49,743 nt of DNA from Jiella endophytica (GCF_004519335.1 NZ_SOZD01000013.1:1-49743); one strand, 5' to 3'; shown: positions 39,045 to 48,471, counted from the stretch's first letter. Notes: a model not told the origin generated them from the letters alone. Translations and numbers: made by a program.

Positions 39045-41441
39045 ATGACCATCTGGATCCCCGAGACCTCCGGACCAGAGCCGATCTCCGTCGGCCGTCC
39101 CTCTGCGGCGGTGGTGCGGGGCGGCGCGGTCCGGCTCGTCCGCCTGTCGGCGGGCGACCGGCTGACGGTGCGCGATCCTGAGGGCCGGCAGCCGGCCCAT
39201 CTCCATCTCTTCGGCCCCGGTTCGGCGCTGCGCGGCCTGCCCGGCACCCCGGCGCCGCCCTTTCCCGATGCCATCCGTGCCCTTGCCGGCGGCGATGCCG
39301 CCATCGCGGCCGCCTCCCACGCGTCCGAGATCCACGGCGTCTCGCTGTTCGAGGCCGGCAGCCCCGCCGGCGCCTGCCTGACGCTCGAAGCCGTGGAGCC
39401 GGTGCTCTGCGCCATCGCAGCGCCGGGCGGGCCGATGGCGCCGCACGAGCAGGAGCCGGCGACCGACCTCGTCCTCGAGATCGTCCCCGCCGCGCCCCGC
39501 CTCGGCGACGTCCCGCCGCCCCTCGCCGATGCCGTCGTCCTCGATCTGCGCATCGATGCCGCCACCGCCGGCGCCTACCGGGTGAAGGCCGGCGACTATA
39601 TCCAGATCATCGACGTCGAGGGGCGCCAGTGCTCCGACTTCCTCGCCTTCGATGCGGCAGACCTTGCGAAGGGCGAGGAGTTCGATCTCGACGCCACGGT
39701 GACCCGGACGCTGATGGGCAGGAGCTTTTCCGGGCCGGGCCTCCATTCGAAATATTTCGATCGCCGCATGCGCCCGCTGGTCGAGGTGGTGCAGGACACC
39801 GTCGGGCGCCACGACACCTTCCTGCTCGCCTGCAGCGCCAAATATTACGAGGACATGGGCTATCCCGGCCATTCCAACTGCACCGAGAACTTCAACCGCT
39901 GCCTCGAGCCCTATGGCGTGAAGCCGCGCGCCGGCTGGCCGGCGATCAACTTCTTCTACAACACCTTCGTCGACGAACATGACACCATCGGCATGGACGA
40001 GCCCTGGTCGCGGCCGGGCGACTACGTGCTTCTGCGCGCCCTCACCGACCTCGTCTGCGCCTCCTCCTCCTGCGCCGACGACATCGACCCGGCAAATGGC
40101 TGGCAGCCGACCGACATCCATCTTCGCGTCTATGACGGCAGGCTGGCCGATCTCGAACGCGGGAGTGCCCATCGCATGACGCCCGATGCCGAACCCCGCC
40201 TCAGCCGCGAGAGCGGCTTTCACCCGCGCACCTCGGCGCTCACCCGCAATTTCGAGGACTATCGCGGCACATGGCTGCCCACCGCCTATTCCGGCGAAGG
40301 GCCGATCGGCGAATACTGGGCCTGCCGCGAGCGCGCCGCCATGATGGACCTTTCGGCCCTCAGGAAGTTCGAGGTCACCGGGCCGGACGCCGAGGACCTG
40401 CTGCAGCTCGCCGTGCCGCGCAACATCCGGAAGCTCGCCGTCGGCCAGGTGGTCTATACGCCGCTCCTCTACGAGCATGGCGGGATGATCGACGACGGCA
40501 CGATCTTCCGGCTCGGCGCCCACAATTTCCGCTTCGTCTGCGGCGAGGACTATTCCGGCCTGTGGCTGCGCCAGCTCGCCGAAAAACACGGGCTGAAGGT
40601 CTGGGTCAGGAACGCCTCCGGCCAGCTCGACAATATCGCCGTCCAGGGCCCGCTCTCGCGCGACATCCTCGCGCCCATCGTCGCGACGCCGCCGCACCAG
40701 CCGACGCTTTTCGAGCTGAAATGGTTCCGCTTCACCATCGGCCGGATCGGCGACATCCCGGTCGTCGTCTCGCGCACCGGCTATACCGGCGAGCTCGGCT
40801 ACGAGATCTGGTGCCATCCCGGCCGGGCGGCCGAACTGTGGGACGCGGTGATGGCCGCGGGCAGGCCCTACGGCCTTGCCCCGATGGGGCTTGCGGCGCT
40901 CGACATGGTGCGGATCGAGGCGGGGCTGGTCTTTGCCGGCTACGACTTTTCCGACGAGACCGACCCCTTCGAGGCCGGCATCGGCTTCACCGTGCCGAAG
41001 GAGACGCCGGAACCCTATATCGGCGACGCGGCGGTCGCCCGCCGGCGAAGCGCGCCGCATCGCGTCCTCGTCGGCCTCGACGTCGCCGGCAACGAACAGG
41101 TCGGCCATGGCGACTGCGTCCATTCCGGCCGCGCCCGCATCGGCGTCGTCACCAGCGCGGTGCGCTCGCCCGTCCTCGGCAAGACCATCGCTCTGGCAAG
41201 GCTCGACGTCTCGATGGCGACGATCGGCACGGCGGTGGAGATCGGCAAGCTCGACGGTGAGCAGAAGCGCGTCGCGGCGAGCGTCGTGCGCTTTCCCCAT
41301 TACGATCCGGAGAAGACCCGGGTCCGCGCCGAGGCCGGCAGGACAGCCGGAGCGCCCGCCCCTCAGGCAAGCCCCGCTTCGCCAAGCCCCGCTTCGGCGA
41401 GCGCCGACGACCCCCGCGGCAGCGCCCTCAGGACAAGCTGA
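39045..41441 (+). CDS. tdm: Trimethylamine N-oxide demethylase
   Basis: 798 residues in two parts. Residues about 160-370 are the DUF1989-type metal domain and residues about 400-780 the GcvT tetrahydrofolate-binding domain (MMDLSALRKFEVTGPDAEDL, RTGYTGELGYEIWC, LDMVRIEAGLVFAGYDF). In the first part Cys263 (LLACSAKYY), Cys279 (NCTENFNRC) and Cys343 (SSSCADD) fall at the positions I recall as zinc ligands of the Methylocella enzyme. Reaction: TMAO gives dimethylamine + formaldehyde, with the folate domain catching formaldehyde. It follows tmm by 39 bp. The C-terminal tail is Pro/Ala/Ser-rich, encoded by a near-duplicated AAGCCCCGCTTCG string, and looks disordered. Confidence 0.93.
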   Translation: MTIWIPETSGPEPISVGRPSAAVVRGGAVRLVRLSAGDRLTVRDPEGRQPAHLHLFGPGSALRGLPGTPAPPFPDAIRALAGGDAAIAAASHASEIHGVSLFEAGSPAGACLTLEAVEPVLCAIAAPGGPMAPHEQEPATDLVLEIVPAAPRLGDVPPPLADAVVLDLRIDAATAGAYRVKAGDYIQIIDVEGRQCSDFLAFDAADLAKGEEFDLDATVTRTLMGRSFSGPGLHSKYFDRRMRPLVEVVQDTVGRHDTFLLACSAKYYEDMGYPGHSNCTENFNRCLEPYGVKPRAGWPAINFFYNTFVDEHDTIGMDEPWSRPGDYVLLRALTDLVCASSSCADDIDPANGWQPTDIHLRVYDGRLADLERGSAHRMTPDAEPRLSRESGFHPRTSALTRNFEDYRGTWLPTAYSGEGPIGEYWACRERAAMMDLSALRKFEVTGPDAEDLLQLAVPRNIRKLAVGQVVYTPLLYEHGGMIDDGTIFRLGAHNFRFVCGEDYSGLWLRQLAEKHGLKVWVRNASGQLDNIAVQGPLSRDILAPIVATPPHQPTLFELKWFRFTIGRIGDIPVVVSRTGYTGELGYEIWCHPGRAAELWDAVMAAGRPYGLAPMGLAALDMVRIEAGLVFAGYDFSDETDPFEAGIGFTVPKETPEPYIGDAAVARRRSAPHRVLVGLDVAGNEQVGHGDCVHSGRARIGVVTSAVRSPVLGKTIALARLDVSMATIGTAVEIGKLDGEQKRVAASVVRFPHYDPEKTRVRAEAGRTAGAPAPQASPASPSPASASADDPRGSALRTS

Positions 41442-41741
41442 CCGGCGGCTTCCGCACTGACCGGGGCGGCCGGACCGGCCCGGCCGGACCGGCGCGCCTG
41501 CCATACCGCCGAGGATCGGCCCCATTCGAAGCCAGCGCATTTGCCCGCCGACGAACTCGCCGCCGCACCCTCACTTGCGCCGGCCCGCAGCACGCTTTGC
41601 GCCCGGCCCGCCGCCCGCAGCCTCACCTGCCGCGCCGCCCCAAATATCCTTTCAAAGCGATCATTCTGGACGGAAGCCGGAAGATTTTTTATATGACGGC
41701 GACGTTTCGACACCCAGATTTCGACAGAGCAGGTCCCCCGC

Positions 41742-42491
41742 ATGGCCGGTCATTCACAGTTCAAGAACATCATGCATCGCAAGGGCCGGCAGGATGCCGT
41801 CCGCTCGAAGCTGTTCTCCAAGCTCGCCCGCGAGATCACCGTGGCGGCGAAAGCCGGCATGCCCGACCCGGACATGAACCCGCGCCTTCGCCTGGCGATC
41901 AACAACGCCAAGGCCCAGTCCATGCCGAAGGACAATATCGAGCGGGCGATCAAGAAGGCCGCCGGCGGCGAGGGTGAGAACTATGACGAGGTCCGCTACG
42001 AGGGCTACGGCCCCGGCGGCGTCGCCGTCATCGTCGAGGCGCTGACCGACAACCGCAACCGCACCGCCTCCAACGTCCGCTCCTATTTCACCAAGTCCGG
42101 CGGCGCACTGGGCGAGACCGGCTCGGTCGCCTTTATGTTCGACCGCGTCGGCGAGGTCGTTTACCCTGCATCCGTGGGCGATGCCGACAAGGTCATGGAA
42201 GCGGCAATCGAGGCCGGCGCCGACGATGTCGTCTCCGACGAGAACGGCCACACCATCATCACCGCCTTCGAGGACCTCAACGAAGTCTCCACCGCGCTGG
42301 AAGCCTCATTGGGCGAAGCCGAGAGCGTCCGCGCCATCTGGCGCCCCCAGACCGGCACCCCCGTCGACGAGGAAAAGGCACAGAGCGTCCTTAGGCTCAT
42401 CGGCAATCTCGACGACGACGACGACGTCCAGAACGTCTATGCCAATTTCGAGGTCGACGACGCGGTGATGGCGAAGCTGTCGGCGGCTTGA
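41742..42491 (+). CDS. yebC: YebC/PmpR-family protein
   Basis: 249 residues, standard length. The opening [19 protein letters not shown], then [16 protein letters not shown] and [16 protein letters not shown] are the family signature. Family members act on transcription (PmpR) or help ribosomes pass proline stretches, depending on branch. In many Alphaproteobacteria yebC is next to ruvCAB; here the histidine kinase, receiver and Uma2-type genes separate it from ruvC. The 300-bp gap upstream (41442-41741) holds GC-rich low-complexity sequence and an AT-rich stretch near 41690 (GATTTTTTATATG) that could contain a promoter; no gene is seen. Confidence 0.95.
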   Translation: MAGHSQFKNIMHRKGRQDAVRSKLFSKLAREITVAAKAGMPDPDMNPRLRLAINNAKAQSMPKDNIERAIKKAAGGEGENYDEVRYEGYGPGGVAVIVEALTDNRNRTASNVRSYFTKSGGALGETGSVAFMFDRVGEVVYPASVGDADKVMEAAIEAGADDVVSDENGHTIITAFEDLNEVSTALEASLGEAESVRAIWRPQTGTPVDEEKAQSVLRLIGNLDDDDDVQNVYANFEVDDAVMAKLSAA

Positions 42492-42783
42492 GGGGAGCGT
42501 GGGGCGATCGGCTGCGGTTCCCTCCGGCTGCGCAAGGCAGCGATGACGTCGCCGCCGCTCCTGCGGCGATCGTGCGGTCTCTTGACGCTTGCCTTGCCTA
42601 TCGGCGGGAATCTGTGAGCAATCCGATTGCGCGGGGATCGTCGCGCGCATAACAGTATGACACGGCTTGGATGAGCAAGTCCGCGAACCTGTCGGGAGCC
42701 CACGGTCCTGATGCCGTCTCATACCGCAGGATTTGTTCCCCGATGGTCTCTTCCCTTCATGACCGTTGACACAGGGCTTCGCA

Positions 42784-43962
42784 ATGCCGGCTGATCCCGC
42801 CGAGGGCCGCACGGCGCATCCCCTCCTTGTCGGCGGCGGCCGGATGGGCGAGGCGATCCGCGCGTTCGACTGGTCGAAGACCTCGCTCGGGCCGATGAGC
42901 GCGTGGCCCCTGGCGCTTCTCAACACCCTGCGCACCGTTCTCGCGACGCGCCAGCCGATCTGCTTGTGGTGGGGGCCGGAGCTCCTGCAGTTTCACAACG
43001 ATGCCTATCTGCCGATGCTGGCCGGACGGCCGGCCGATGCGCTGGGCGCGCCGTTTCGCAAATTCTGGGCGGATGTCTGGGGCGATGTCGAAGGTTTCGT
43101 CGACGAGGCGCTCGCCGGGCGCGGCACGTGGATCGAGGACCTGCCGCTGCAGATGGTCCGCGACGGCGAGGCGCGGCCGACCTTCTGGACCTTTTCCTAC
43201 AGCCCCCTTCACGACGATGACGGCACCGTCGCCGGCCTGATCAACATCGTCACCGAGACGACGACGACCGTCCGGCAGAGGGCGGCTCTGGAGGCCGAGG
43301 CCGAACGCAGGATGGTCGCCCTTGCCTCGCTCAAGGAGGCCGAAAAGCGTCAACGCGTCCTCCAGCGCGAGCTGACCCATCGCATGAAGAACACCCTCGC
43401 AATGGTCCAATCCGTCGTGACGCAGAGCCTGCGCCACGCCACCGGCATCAAGGAGGGCGCAACGCTCGCCAGCCAACGCATCCACGCGCTGGCGAAGGCC
43501 CAGGACATGTTGACCGACACGAACTGGGAGGTCGCCGACATTGGCAATGTCGTCGAGGCGGCGGTCTCGCCCCACCGGGACCACCCGCACCGTTTCACGA
43601 TCGACGGGCCGGAACACGACCTGACGGCCCAACAGGCCCTCGGACTGTCGCTGGCGCTGCACGAGCTCGGCACCAACGCCGCCAAATACGGCGCGCTGTC
43701 GACTGATGGAGGGGTCGTCGACCTCAGGTGGTCGGTCTCCGGCGAAGGCGCCCTTTCATTCCGCTGGAGCGAAGGAGGCGGCCCGCCCGTTGTTGCGGCA
43801 CCCGAACGGCAGGGTTTTGGCACGCGCCTCACCACCCGCGTCGTCCCCTTCTATTTCGACGGCCATGCCGCGATCGAGTATCGCCCGGACGGCGTCGTCT
43901 ATTCGCTCACGGGCGGCCCCCGAGTGGCGGAACCAAACCGGTCGGGAGCGCTTGCACCTTGA
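42784..43962 (+). CDS. HWE-family sensor histidine kinase with PAS domain
   Basis: 392 residues from ATG 42784 (MPADPAEGRTAH); a TTG 18 bases upstream is also in frame. Residues about 20-165 form a PAS-like sensor (LLQFHNDAYLPMLAGRP, TFWTFSYSPLHDDDG). A coiled-coil-like linker follows, and the HWE dimerisation region has the phospho-acceptor His199 in ELTHRMKNTLAMVQS. The ATPase N box is ALHELGTNAAKYGAL. No TM segment, so it is a cytoplasmic sensor. HWE kinases are common in rhizobia and often take part in the general stress or light response. It overlaps the receiver gene by one base (TGATG). Confidence 0.9.
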   Translation: MPADPAEGRTAHPLLVGGGRMGEAIRAFDWSKTSLGPMSAWPLALLNTLRTVLATRQPICLWWGPELLQFHNDAYLPMLAGRPADALGAPFRKFWADVWGDVEGFVDEALAGRGTWIEDLPLQMVRDGEARPTFWTFSYSPLHDDDGTVAGLINIVTETTTTVRQRAALEAEAERRMVALASLKEAEKRQRVLQRELTHRMKNTLAMVQSVVTQSLRHATGIKEGATLASQRIHALAKAQDMLTDTNWEVADIGNVVEAAVSPHRDHPHRFTIDGPEHDLTAQQALGLSLALHELGTNAAKYGALSTDGGVVDLRWSVSGEGALSFRWSEGGGPPVVAAPERQGFGTRLTTRVVPFYFDGHAAIEYRPDGVVYSLTGGPRVAEPNRSGALAP

Positions 43963-44339
43963 TGGAAAATCTCTCCCCCGCCTCGCGTCTGACGATCCTC
44001 GTGGTGGAGGACGAGCCGCTCTTGCGCATGGATGTCGTTGACACGCTGGAAGACGCCGGATTCACCGTCCTCGAAGCCGCCGATGCCGACACGGCGCTGG
44101 CGATGCTGGAGGCCGGCAGCGGCGCCGACCTCCTCCTGACCGACATCCACATGCCGGGATCCATGGACGGCCTCGACCTCGCCCGCCGCGTCGAAAAGCG
44201 CTGGCCCGACATGGCGATCGTCGTCATGTCCGGCCACCGCCACCTCGAGGACCTTCCCCCGATGAGCGCTTTCCTCGCCAAACCCTTCGGCCCCGCCACC
44301 ATCGTCGACACCATCCGCGCAACCGCCGCGCGGGGGTGA
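43962..44339 (+). CDS. Single-domain response regulator
   Basis: 125 residues: one receiver domain with no output domain. Acidic pair VVEDEP (residues 15-17 region), phospho-acceptor Asp61 in LLLTDIHMPG, the Ser/Thr switch (VVMSGH) and Lys in FLAKPFG. It starts on the last base of the HWE kinase stop and is clearly its partner. Such stand-alone receivers pass or drain phosphate in multi-step relays. Confidence 0.92.
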   Translation: MENLSPASRLTILVVEDEPLLRMDVVDTLEDAGFTVLEAADADTALAMLEAGSGADLLLTDIHMPGSMDGLDLARRVEKRWPDMAIVVMSGHRHLEDLPPMSAFLAKPFGPATIVDTIRATAARG

Positions 44340-44457
44340 GTGGCTGCGGAGGGGGCGTGACGGTGGATGCGGGCAGGAATGCGCCTAATAGGACGTTCAG
44401 GCTGCCTTTGCGTGCTTCGGAAAGCGACCCTCTAGTGGTCATACCGTGACATATGAG

Positions 44458-45045
44458 TTAGCCGGAAATGCTCCCCACCCCCGTCTCCTCATAGACCTCC
44501 GCCATCCCCAGCTCGCAGCCGATTTCCGGCAATGCGATCGTCGCATCGAGGCCTTCGACGATTTCCGAGTGCCAGCCGCCCTCCCCGTCCCGGCGCCAGA
44601 CGATGACCTCGCTCGATTCCGAGGCGACGAGAAGGACGACGCGGACGCTGTCGTTGGTCTTGTATTCCTCGACCTTGCGGAAGCGGTCAAAGGCCATGGT
44701 CGAAGGCGACAGCACCTCGAAAAGAACGCGGGGCTCGCCGGTTTCCATGGAGCGGTCCGGCCCGCCCTTGCAGTCGACGATGACGTCCGGCCGGCGGATG
44801 TTGCCGGACGGGTTCCTCACCGTCATGTCGTCGGTATGCGGGCGGCAGGGCTTGCCGCGCAGCTTTTGACGCAGAAGACTGAGAATGTTGAACGTGATGA
44901 TGTCGTGCCGGCGGCTGGCGCCGGTCATCGCCTTTGCCGGCAGCACCGGGATGCCGTCCACCAGCTCGTAGTTCTGGTCCTGCTCGAGCTGCCAGGCGTA
45001 GAATTCCTCGGCGGTCATCCGCTTGATGGTCTTGGCTTCGCTCAT
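44458..45045 (-). CDS. Uma2-family protein (PD-(D/E)XK nuclease fold)
   Basis: 195 residues from MSEAKTIKRMTAEEFYAW; GGAGG is 8 bases upstream, inside a longer in-frame start that I reject. DUF820/Uma2 features: MTAEEFYAWQ, YELVDGIPV, RHDIITFNILSLL, RRPDVIVDC with the nuclease-type Asp, and PRVLFEVLSPST with the following Glu. The fold is that of restriction-type nucleases; the function of the family is unproven. It points against its neighbours and separates the two-component genes from ruvC, so it looks like a recent insertion. Confidence 0.85.
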   Translation of the reverse strand: MSEAKTIKRMTAEEFYAWQLEQDQNYELVDGIPVLPAKAMTGASRRHDIITFNILSLLRQKLRGKPCRPHTDDMTVRNPSGNIRRPDVIVDCKGGPDRSMETGEPRVLFEVLSPSTMAFDRFRKVEEYKTNDSVRVVLLVASESSEVIVWRRDGEGGWHSEIVEGLDATIALPEIGCELGMAEVYEETGVGSISG

Positions 45046-45192
45046 CGCCGTCGCCTCCATTTCGGCGGATCATAGCGCGACGATTCGTTCCGCGCGAGCG
45101 ATGTTCTCCTGCCCCGCGCCAGTCGTTTCATCTTTGTTCATGTTTCGTCTGTCCAATCGCCGGAGATTCGGATAAAGGAAGGTTTGAACAAA

Positions 45193-45711
45193 ATGTTAAC
45201 GGGGGCTCCCATCCGCATCATCGGCATCGATCCGGGCCTCAGGCGCACCGGCTGGGGCGTCGTCGAGACCCTCGGCAATTCGCTGCGCTTCGTTGCGAGC
45301 GGCACGGTGACGTCGGATGCCAAATGCGACCTCGCCTCCAGGCTCTGCCAGCTGCATGAGGGCCTCTCCGGCATCGTCCATTCCCACCGTCCGGACGAGG
45401 CGGCCGTCGAGCAGACCTTCGTCAACAAGGACGCCGTCGCCACGCTGAAGCTCGGCCAGGCCCGCGGCGTCGCACTGCTGGTCCCCGCGCTCGCCGGCCT
45501 TCCCGTCGCCGAATATGCGCCCAACGCGGTGAAGAAGGCGGTCATCGGCGTCGGCCATGGCGAGAAGAAGCAGATCCACATGATGGTGAAGGTGCTGATG
45601 CCGAAGGCGAGCTTCGACACCGACGATGCCGCCGACGCCCTCGCCATCGCCATCTGCCACAGCCATCACCGCCAGTCGGCGACGGCCCGGGCGGCGCTCG
45701 CCGGCCTCTGA
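45193..45711 (+). CDS. ruvC: Holliday junction resolvase RuvC
   Basis: 172 residues from ATG 45193 (AGGAAGG about 10 bases upstream; a TTG three codons earlier is too close to that site). Catalytic acids are present in order: Asp in [12 protein letters not shown], Glu in AVEQTF, and [13 protein letters not shown] at the C-terminus. It cuts four-way junctions with RuvAB. ruvA and ruvB, which usually follow, are absent: lepA comes next. I looked for a LexA-type box upstream and found none of the alphaproteobacterial GTTC-N7-GTTC form. Confidence 0.95.
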   Translation: MLTGAPIRIIGIDPGLRRTGWGVVETLGNSLRFVASGTVTSDAKCDLASRLCQLHEGLSGIVHSHRPDEAAVEQTFVNKDAVATLKLGQARGVALLVPALAGLPVAEYAPNAVKKAVIGVGHGEKKQIHMMVKVLMPKASFDTDDAADALAIAICHSHHRQSATARAALAGL

Positions 45712-45858
45712 AGGCCCCGGGACGGCCCTGGCGGTCCCGGCAGCCCCTGGTCGTCCGGTTGCGACCCTTCGCCTTTCCGCCGGGCCGCCGCGAAAACTCT
45801 CCCGCAACGCGAAATCCACCGCTTCCAAGACGCGTTAACTCTCTTTATATCGCGGGCC

Positions 45859-47679
45859 ATGAGCACCATGCCCGCCGACACGCCGCTTTCGCGCATCCGC
45901 AACTTCTCGATCGTCGCCCATATCGACCACGGGAAGTCGACGCTGGCCGATCGCCTGATCCAGAACACCGGCGGGCTCGACACCCGCGAGATGAAGGATC
46001 AGGTGCTCGATTCGATGGATATCGAGCGCGAGCGCGGCATCACCATCAAGGCGCAGACCGTCCGCCTGCACTACACCGCCAAGGATGGCGAGACCTACGT
46101 CCTCAACCTCATCGACACGCCCGGCCATGTCGACTTCGCCTATGAGGTGTCGCGCTCGCTGTCGGCCTGCGAGGGCGCGCTCTTGGTGGTGGACGCGGCG
46201 CAGGGCGTCGAGGCGCAGACGCTGGCCAACGTCTATCTCGCCCTCGACAACGATCTGGAAATCGTCCCGGTCCTCAACAAGATCGACCTTCCCGCCGCCG
46301 AGCCCGACAAGGTGAAGGAGCAGATCGAGGAGGTGATCGGCCTCGATGCCTCCGAGGCGGTGATGATTTCGGCGAAATCCGGCATCGGCATCGACGACGT
46401 GTTGGAAGCGATCGTCCATCGCCTCCCCGCCCCGAAGGAGGGCGACCGCAAGGCGCCGCTGAAGGCGATGCTGGTCGATTCGTGGTACGACGCCTATCTC
46501 GGCGTCATCGTGTTGGTGCGCATCATCGACGGTGAGCTGAAGAAGGGCCAGACCATCCGGATGATGGGCACCGACGCCAAATATCCGGTCGACCGGGTCG
46601 GCGTCTTCACCCCCAAGATGGTGCAGGTCGACGCCCTCGGCCCCGGCGAGCTCGGCTTCATCACCGCCTCGATCAAGGAGGTCGCCGATACTCGTGTCGG
46701 CGACACGATCACAGAGGACAAGCGCCAGACCGAAACGATGCTGCCGGGCTTCAAGCCGGCCCAGCCCGTCGTCTTCTGCGGCCTCTTCCCGGTCGACGCC
46801 GCCGATTTCGACGACCTGCGCGCAGCCATGGGCAAGCTCCGGCTCAACGACGCCAGCTTCTCCTTCGAGATGGAATCCTCGGCCGCCCTGGGTTTCGGCT
46901 TCCGCTGCGGCTTCCTCGGCCTGTTGCATCTGGAGATCATCCAGGAGCGGCTGTCCCGCGAGTTCGACCTCGATCTCATCGCCACCGCCCCCTCGGTGGT
47001 CTACAAGATCCATATGACCGACGGCTCGGACATCGAGCTCCACAACCCAGCGGACATGCCGGACGTCGTCCGGATCGACCATATCCAGGAGCCCTGGATC
47101 AAGGCGACGATCCTCACCCCGGACGACTATCTCGGCAACATCCTCACCCTCTGCCAGGAGCGCCGCGGCATCCAGACCGACCTCTCCTATGTCGGCAAGC
47201 GCGCGCTCGTCGCCTATGAGCTGCCGCTGAACGAGGTGGTCTTCGACTTCTACGACCGGCTGAAGTCGATCTCCAAGGGTTACGCCAGCTTCGACTACCA
47301 GATGACCGATTACCGGGAAGGAGACCTCGTCAAGCTCTCGGTGCTGGTCAATGCCGAGCCGGTCGACGCGCTCTCCATGCTCGTCCACCGCACCCAGGCC
47401 GACAGGCGCGGCCGGGCCATGTGCGAGAAGCTGAAGGAGCTGATCCCCCATCACCTCTTCAAGATCCCGATCCAGGCGGCGATCGGCGGCAAGGTGATCG
47501 CGCGAGAAACCATCTCGGCGCTCAGAAAGGACGTGACCGCCAAATGCTACGGCGGCGACGCGACGCGCAAGCGCAAGCTTCTGGAAAAGCAGAAGGAGGG
47601 CAAGAAGCGCATGCGCCAGTTCGGCAAGGTCGAGATCCCGCAGGAAGCCTTCATCGCCGCGCTGAAGATGGACAGTTGA
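45859..47679 (+). CDS. lepA: Elongation factor 4 (LepA)
   Basis: 606 residues. Translation GTPase of the LepA family: G1 [15 protein letters not shown], switch region [12 protein letters not shown]3 [12 protein letters not shown]4 NKIDLP, G5 SAKSGIG. The C-terminal LepA-specific domain ends [18 protein letters not shown]. It acts on ribosomes in the cytoplasm. ATG 45859 or 45868 could be the start; neither has a strong ribosome site, and an AT-rich TTTATAT stands about 15 bases before. After its stop the sequence changes to repeats and gene remnants. Confidence 0.96.
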   Translation: MSTMPADTPLSRIRNFSIVAHIDHGKSTLADRLIQNTGGLDTREMKDQVLDSMDIERERGITIKAQTVRLHYTAKDGETYVLNLIDTPGHVDFAYEVSRSLSACEGALLVVDAAQGVEAQTLANVYLALDNDLEIVPVLNKIDLPAAEPDKVKEQIEEVIGLDASEAVMISAKSGIGIDDVLEAIVHRLPAPKEGDRKAPLKAMLVDSWYDAYLGVIVLVRIIDGELKKGQTIRMMGTDAKYPVDRVGVFTPKMVQVDALGPGELGFITASIKEVADTRVGDTITEDKRQTETMLPGFKPAQPVVFCGLFPVDAADFDDLRAAMGKLRLNDASFSFEMESSAALGFGFRCGFLGLLHLEIIQERLSREFDLDLIATAPSVVYKIHMTDGSDIELHNPADMPDVVRIDHIQEPWIKATILTPDDYLGNILTLCQERRGIQTDLSYVGKRALVAYELPLNEVVFDFYDRLKSISKGYASFDYQMTDYREGDLVKLSVLVNAEPVDALSMLVHRTQADRRGRAMCEKLKELIPHHLFKIPIQAAIGGKVIARETISALRKDVTAKCYGGDATRKRKLLEKQKEGKKRMRQFGKVEIPQEAFIAALKMDS

Positions 47680-47698
47680 TGCGACACGTTGCCCCTCC

Positions 47699-47733
47699 AC
47701 CCTCATGGTGAGCTTGTCGAACCACGAGGGTGA
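47699..47733. repeat. Dispersed palindromic repeat, copy 1
   Basis: CACCCTC and GAGGGTG arms flank the core GGTGAGCTTGTCGAACC. It lies 20 bp after the lepA stop and could act as its transcript-end hairpin. Confidence 0.75.
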
Positions 47734-47755
47734 AGCTTCAGCGGGTGCCCAGCGC

Positions 47756-47788
47756 CCCTCGCCCTTCGACAGGCTCAGGATGAGGGGC
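47756..47788. repeat. Dispersed palindromic repeat, copy 2
   Basis: CCCCTC...GAGGGG with core CTTCGACAGGCTCAGGAT, the reverse-oriented form of the TGAGCCTGTCGAAG core. Intergenic. Confidence 0.75.
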
Positions 47789-47892
47789 TACTGGGACGCT
47801 GATTGAAAGCCCTGCGGCGAAAACCCCTATTCTTGACGGACCGACGACCCAATTCGACGAAGCAGAACGGCGATCACGGCTTGCCGCGACCT

Positions 47893-47936
47893 GCCTCTTC
47901 CCTCATCCTGAGCCTGTCGAAGACGAGGGAAGAGGC
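47893..47936. repeat. Dispersed palindromic repeat, copy 3, covering a ribosome site
   Basis: Perfect 12-bp arms GCCTCTTCCCTC (47893-47904) and GAGGGAAGAGGC (47925-47936) flank the core ATCCTGAGCCTGTCGAAGAC. The right arm contains the GGGAAGAGG ribosome site of the GIY-YIG gene, whose ATG starts one base later. Confidence 0.8.
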
Positions 47937-47937
47937 A

Positions 47938-48260
47938 ATGCTCGACGCCACCGTCTATATCCTGCGCTGCGCCGATGGCTCCTACTATACCGGACTGACG
48001 AAACAGCCGATCGAAACACGCCTCTGGGAACACAACGCAGGCGTTTACGACGGCTACCGAAGAAGCGCCGCCCAGTTGAACTCGTCTTTTCCGAATCCTA
48101 CGACCGGATGCTCGACGCGATTGCTCGCGAGCGGCAGATCAAGGGGTGGACCCGAGCGAAGAAAGAGGCCCTGATCGCACACCGGTACCATTGCCTGCCC
48201 GCCCTGTCGCACAACAAAAACGAGCTTGACACGAGGCGATGGCTGGATCGCGATGATTGA
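47938..48260 (+). pseudogene. GIY-YIG nuclease, frameshifted
   Basis: The first 40 codons read MLDATVYILRCADGSYYTGL and on to GVYDGY, the GIY-YIG (UPF0213/YhbQ-like) core with both Tyr motifs. After TAC at 48055-48057 the frame breaks. The rest of the protein continues in another frame from 48060 as KKRRPVELVFSESYDRML and ARERQIKGWTRAKKEALI to a stop at 48258-48260. A loss of about four bases (or one, mod 3) between GY and the KKRRP stretch explains it. A sequencing error is the alternative to a true pseudogene. The intact family is a small nuclease common in Alphaproteobacteria. Confidence 0.8.
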
Positions 48261-48355
48261 GACACTGGATGCTGGCGACGAGTTTTCATCATGGCCGCAT
48301 GCAGAAGCGCGTCCACGCCCTGAAATGGGTCGAGCGGCATGCGATGAGTGCCGAT

Positions 48356-48387
48356 CCCCTCGCCCTTCGACAAGCTCAGGATGAGGG
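48356..48387. repeat. Dispersed palindromic repeat, copy 4
   Basis: CCCCTCGCCCTTCGACAAGC followed by TCAGGATGAGGG: same form as copy 2 with one core change (AAGCTC for AGGCTC). It reads as SPFDKLRMR in one frame, a known false-protein signature of such repeats. Confidence 0.75.
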
Positions 48388-48441
48388 AATTTGGCGTCGC
48401 GTGCTGCCTCGTCCGCGCGGTCATGGTCGAACCCTTTCATA

Positions 48442-48471
48442 CCCTCATGGTGAGCCTGTCGAACCACGGGG
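48442..48471. repeat. Dispersed palindromic repeat, copy 5
   Basis: CCCTCATGGTGAGCCTGTCG then AACCACGGGG: same form as copy 1. It abuts the coding remnant at 48472 and reads LMVSLSNHG in that frame. Confidence 0.75.

Noticed and set aside
37620-41540. 1306-codon open frame on the minus strand
   Set aside because: Antisense to tmm and tdm along their whole length; a codon-bias artefact in high-GC DNA.
45060-45192. LexA (SOS) box upstream of ruvC
   Set aside because: GTTC pairs are present (for example near 45085-45105) but the spacing is not the GTTC-N7-GTTC of Alphaproteobacteria.
48348-48471. Protein-coding start of the DUF2283-like frame
   Set aside because: The N-terminal part translates repeats 4 and 5 (SPFDKLRMR and LMVSLSNHG), known false-protein text.
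47699-48471. CRISPR array
   Set aside because: Repeats differ in orientation and length and spacing is irregular; they are dispersed palindromes.
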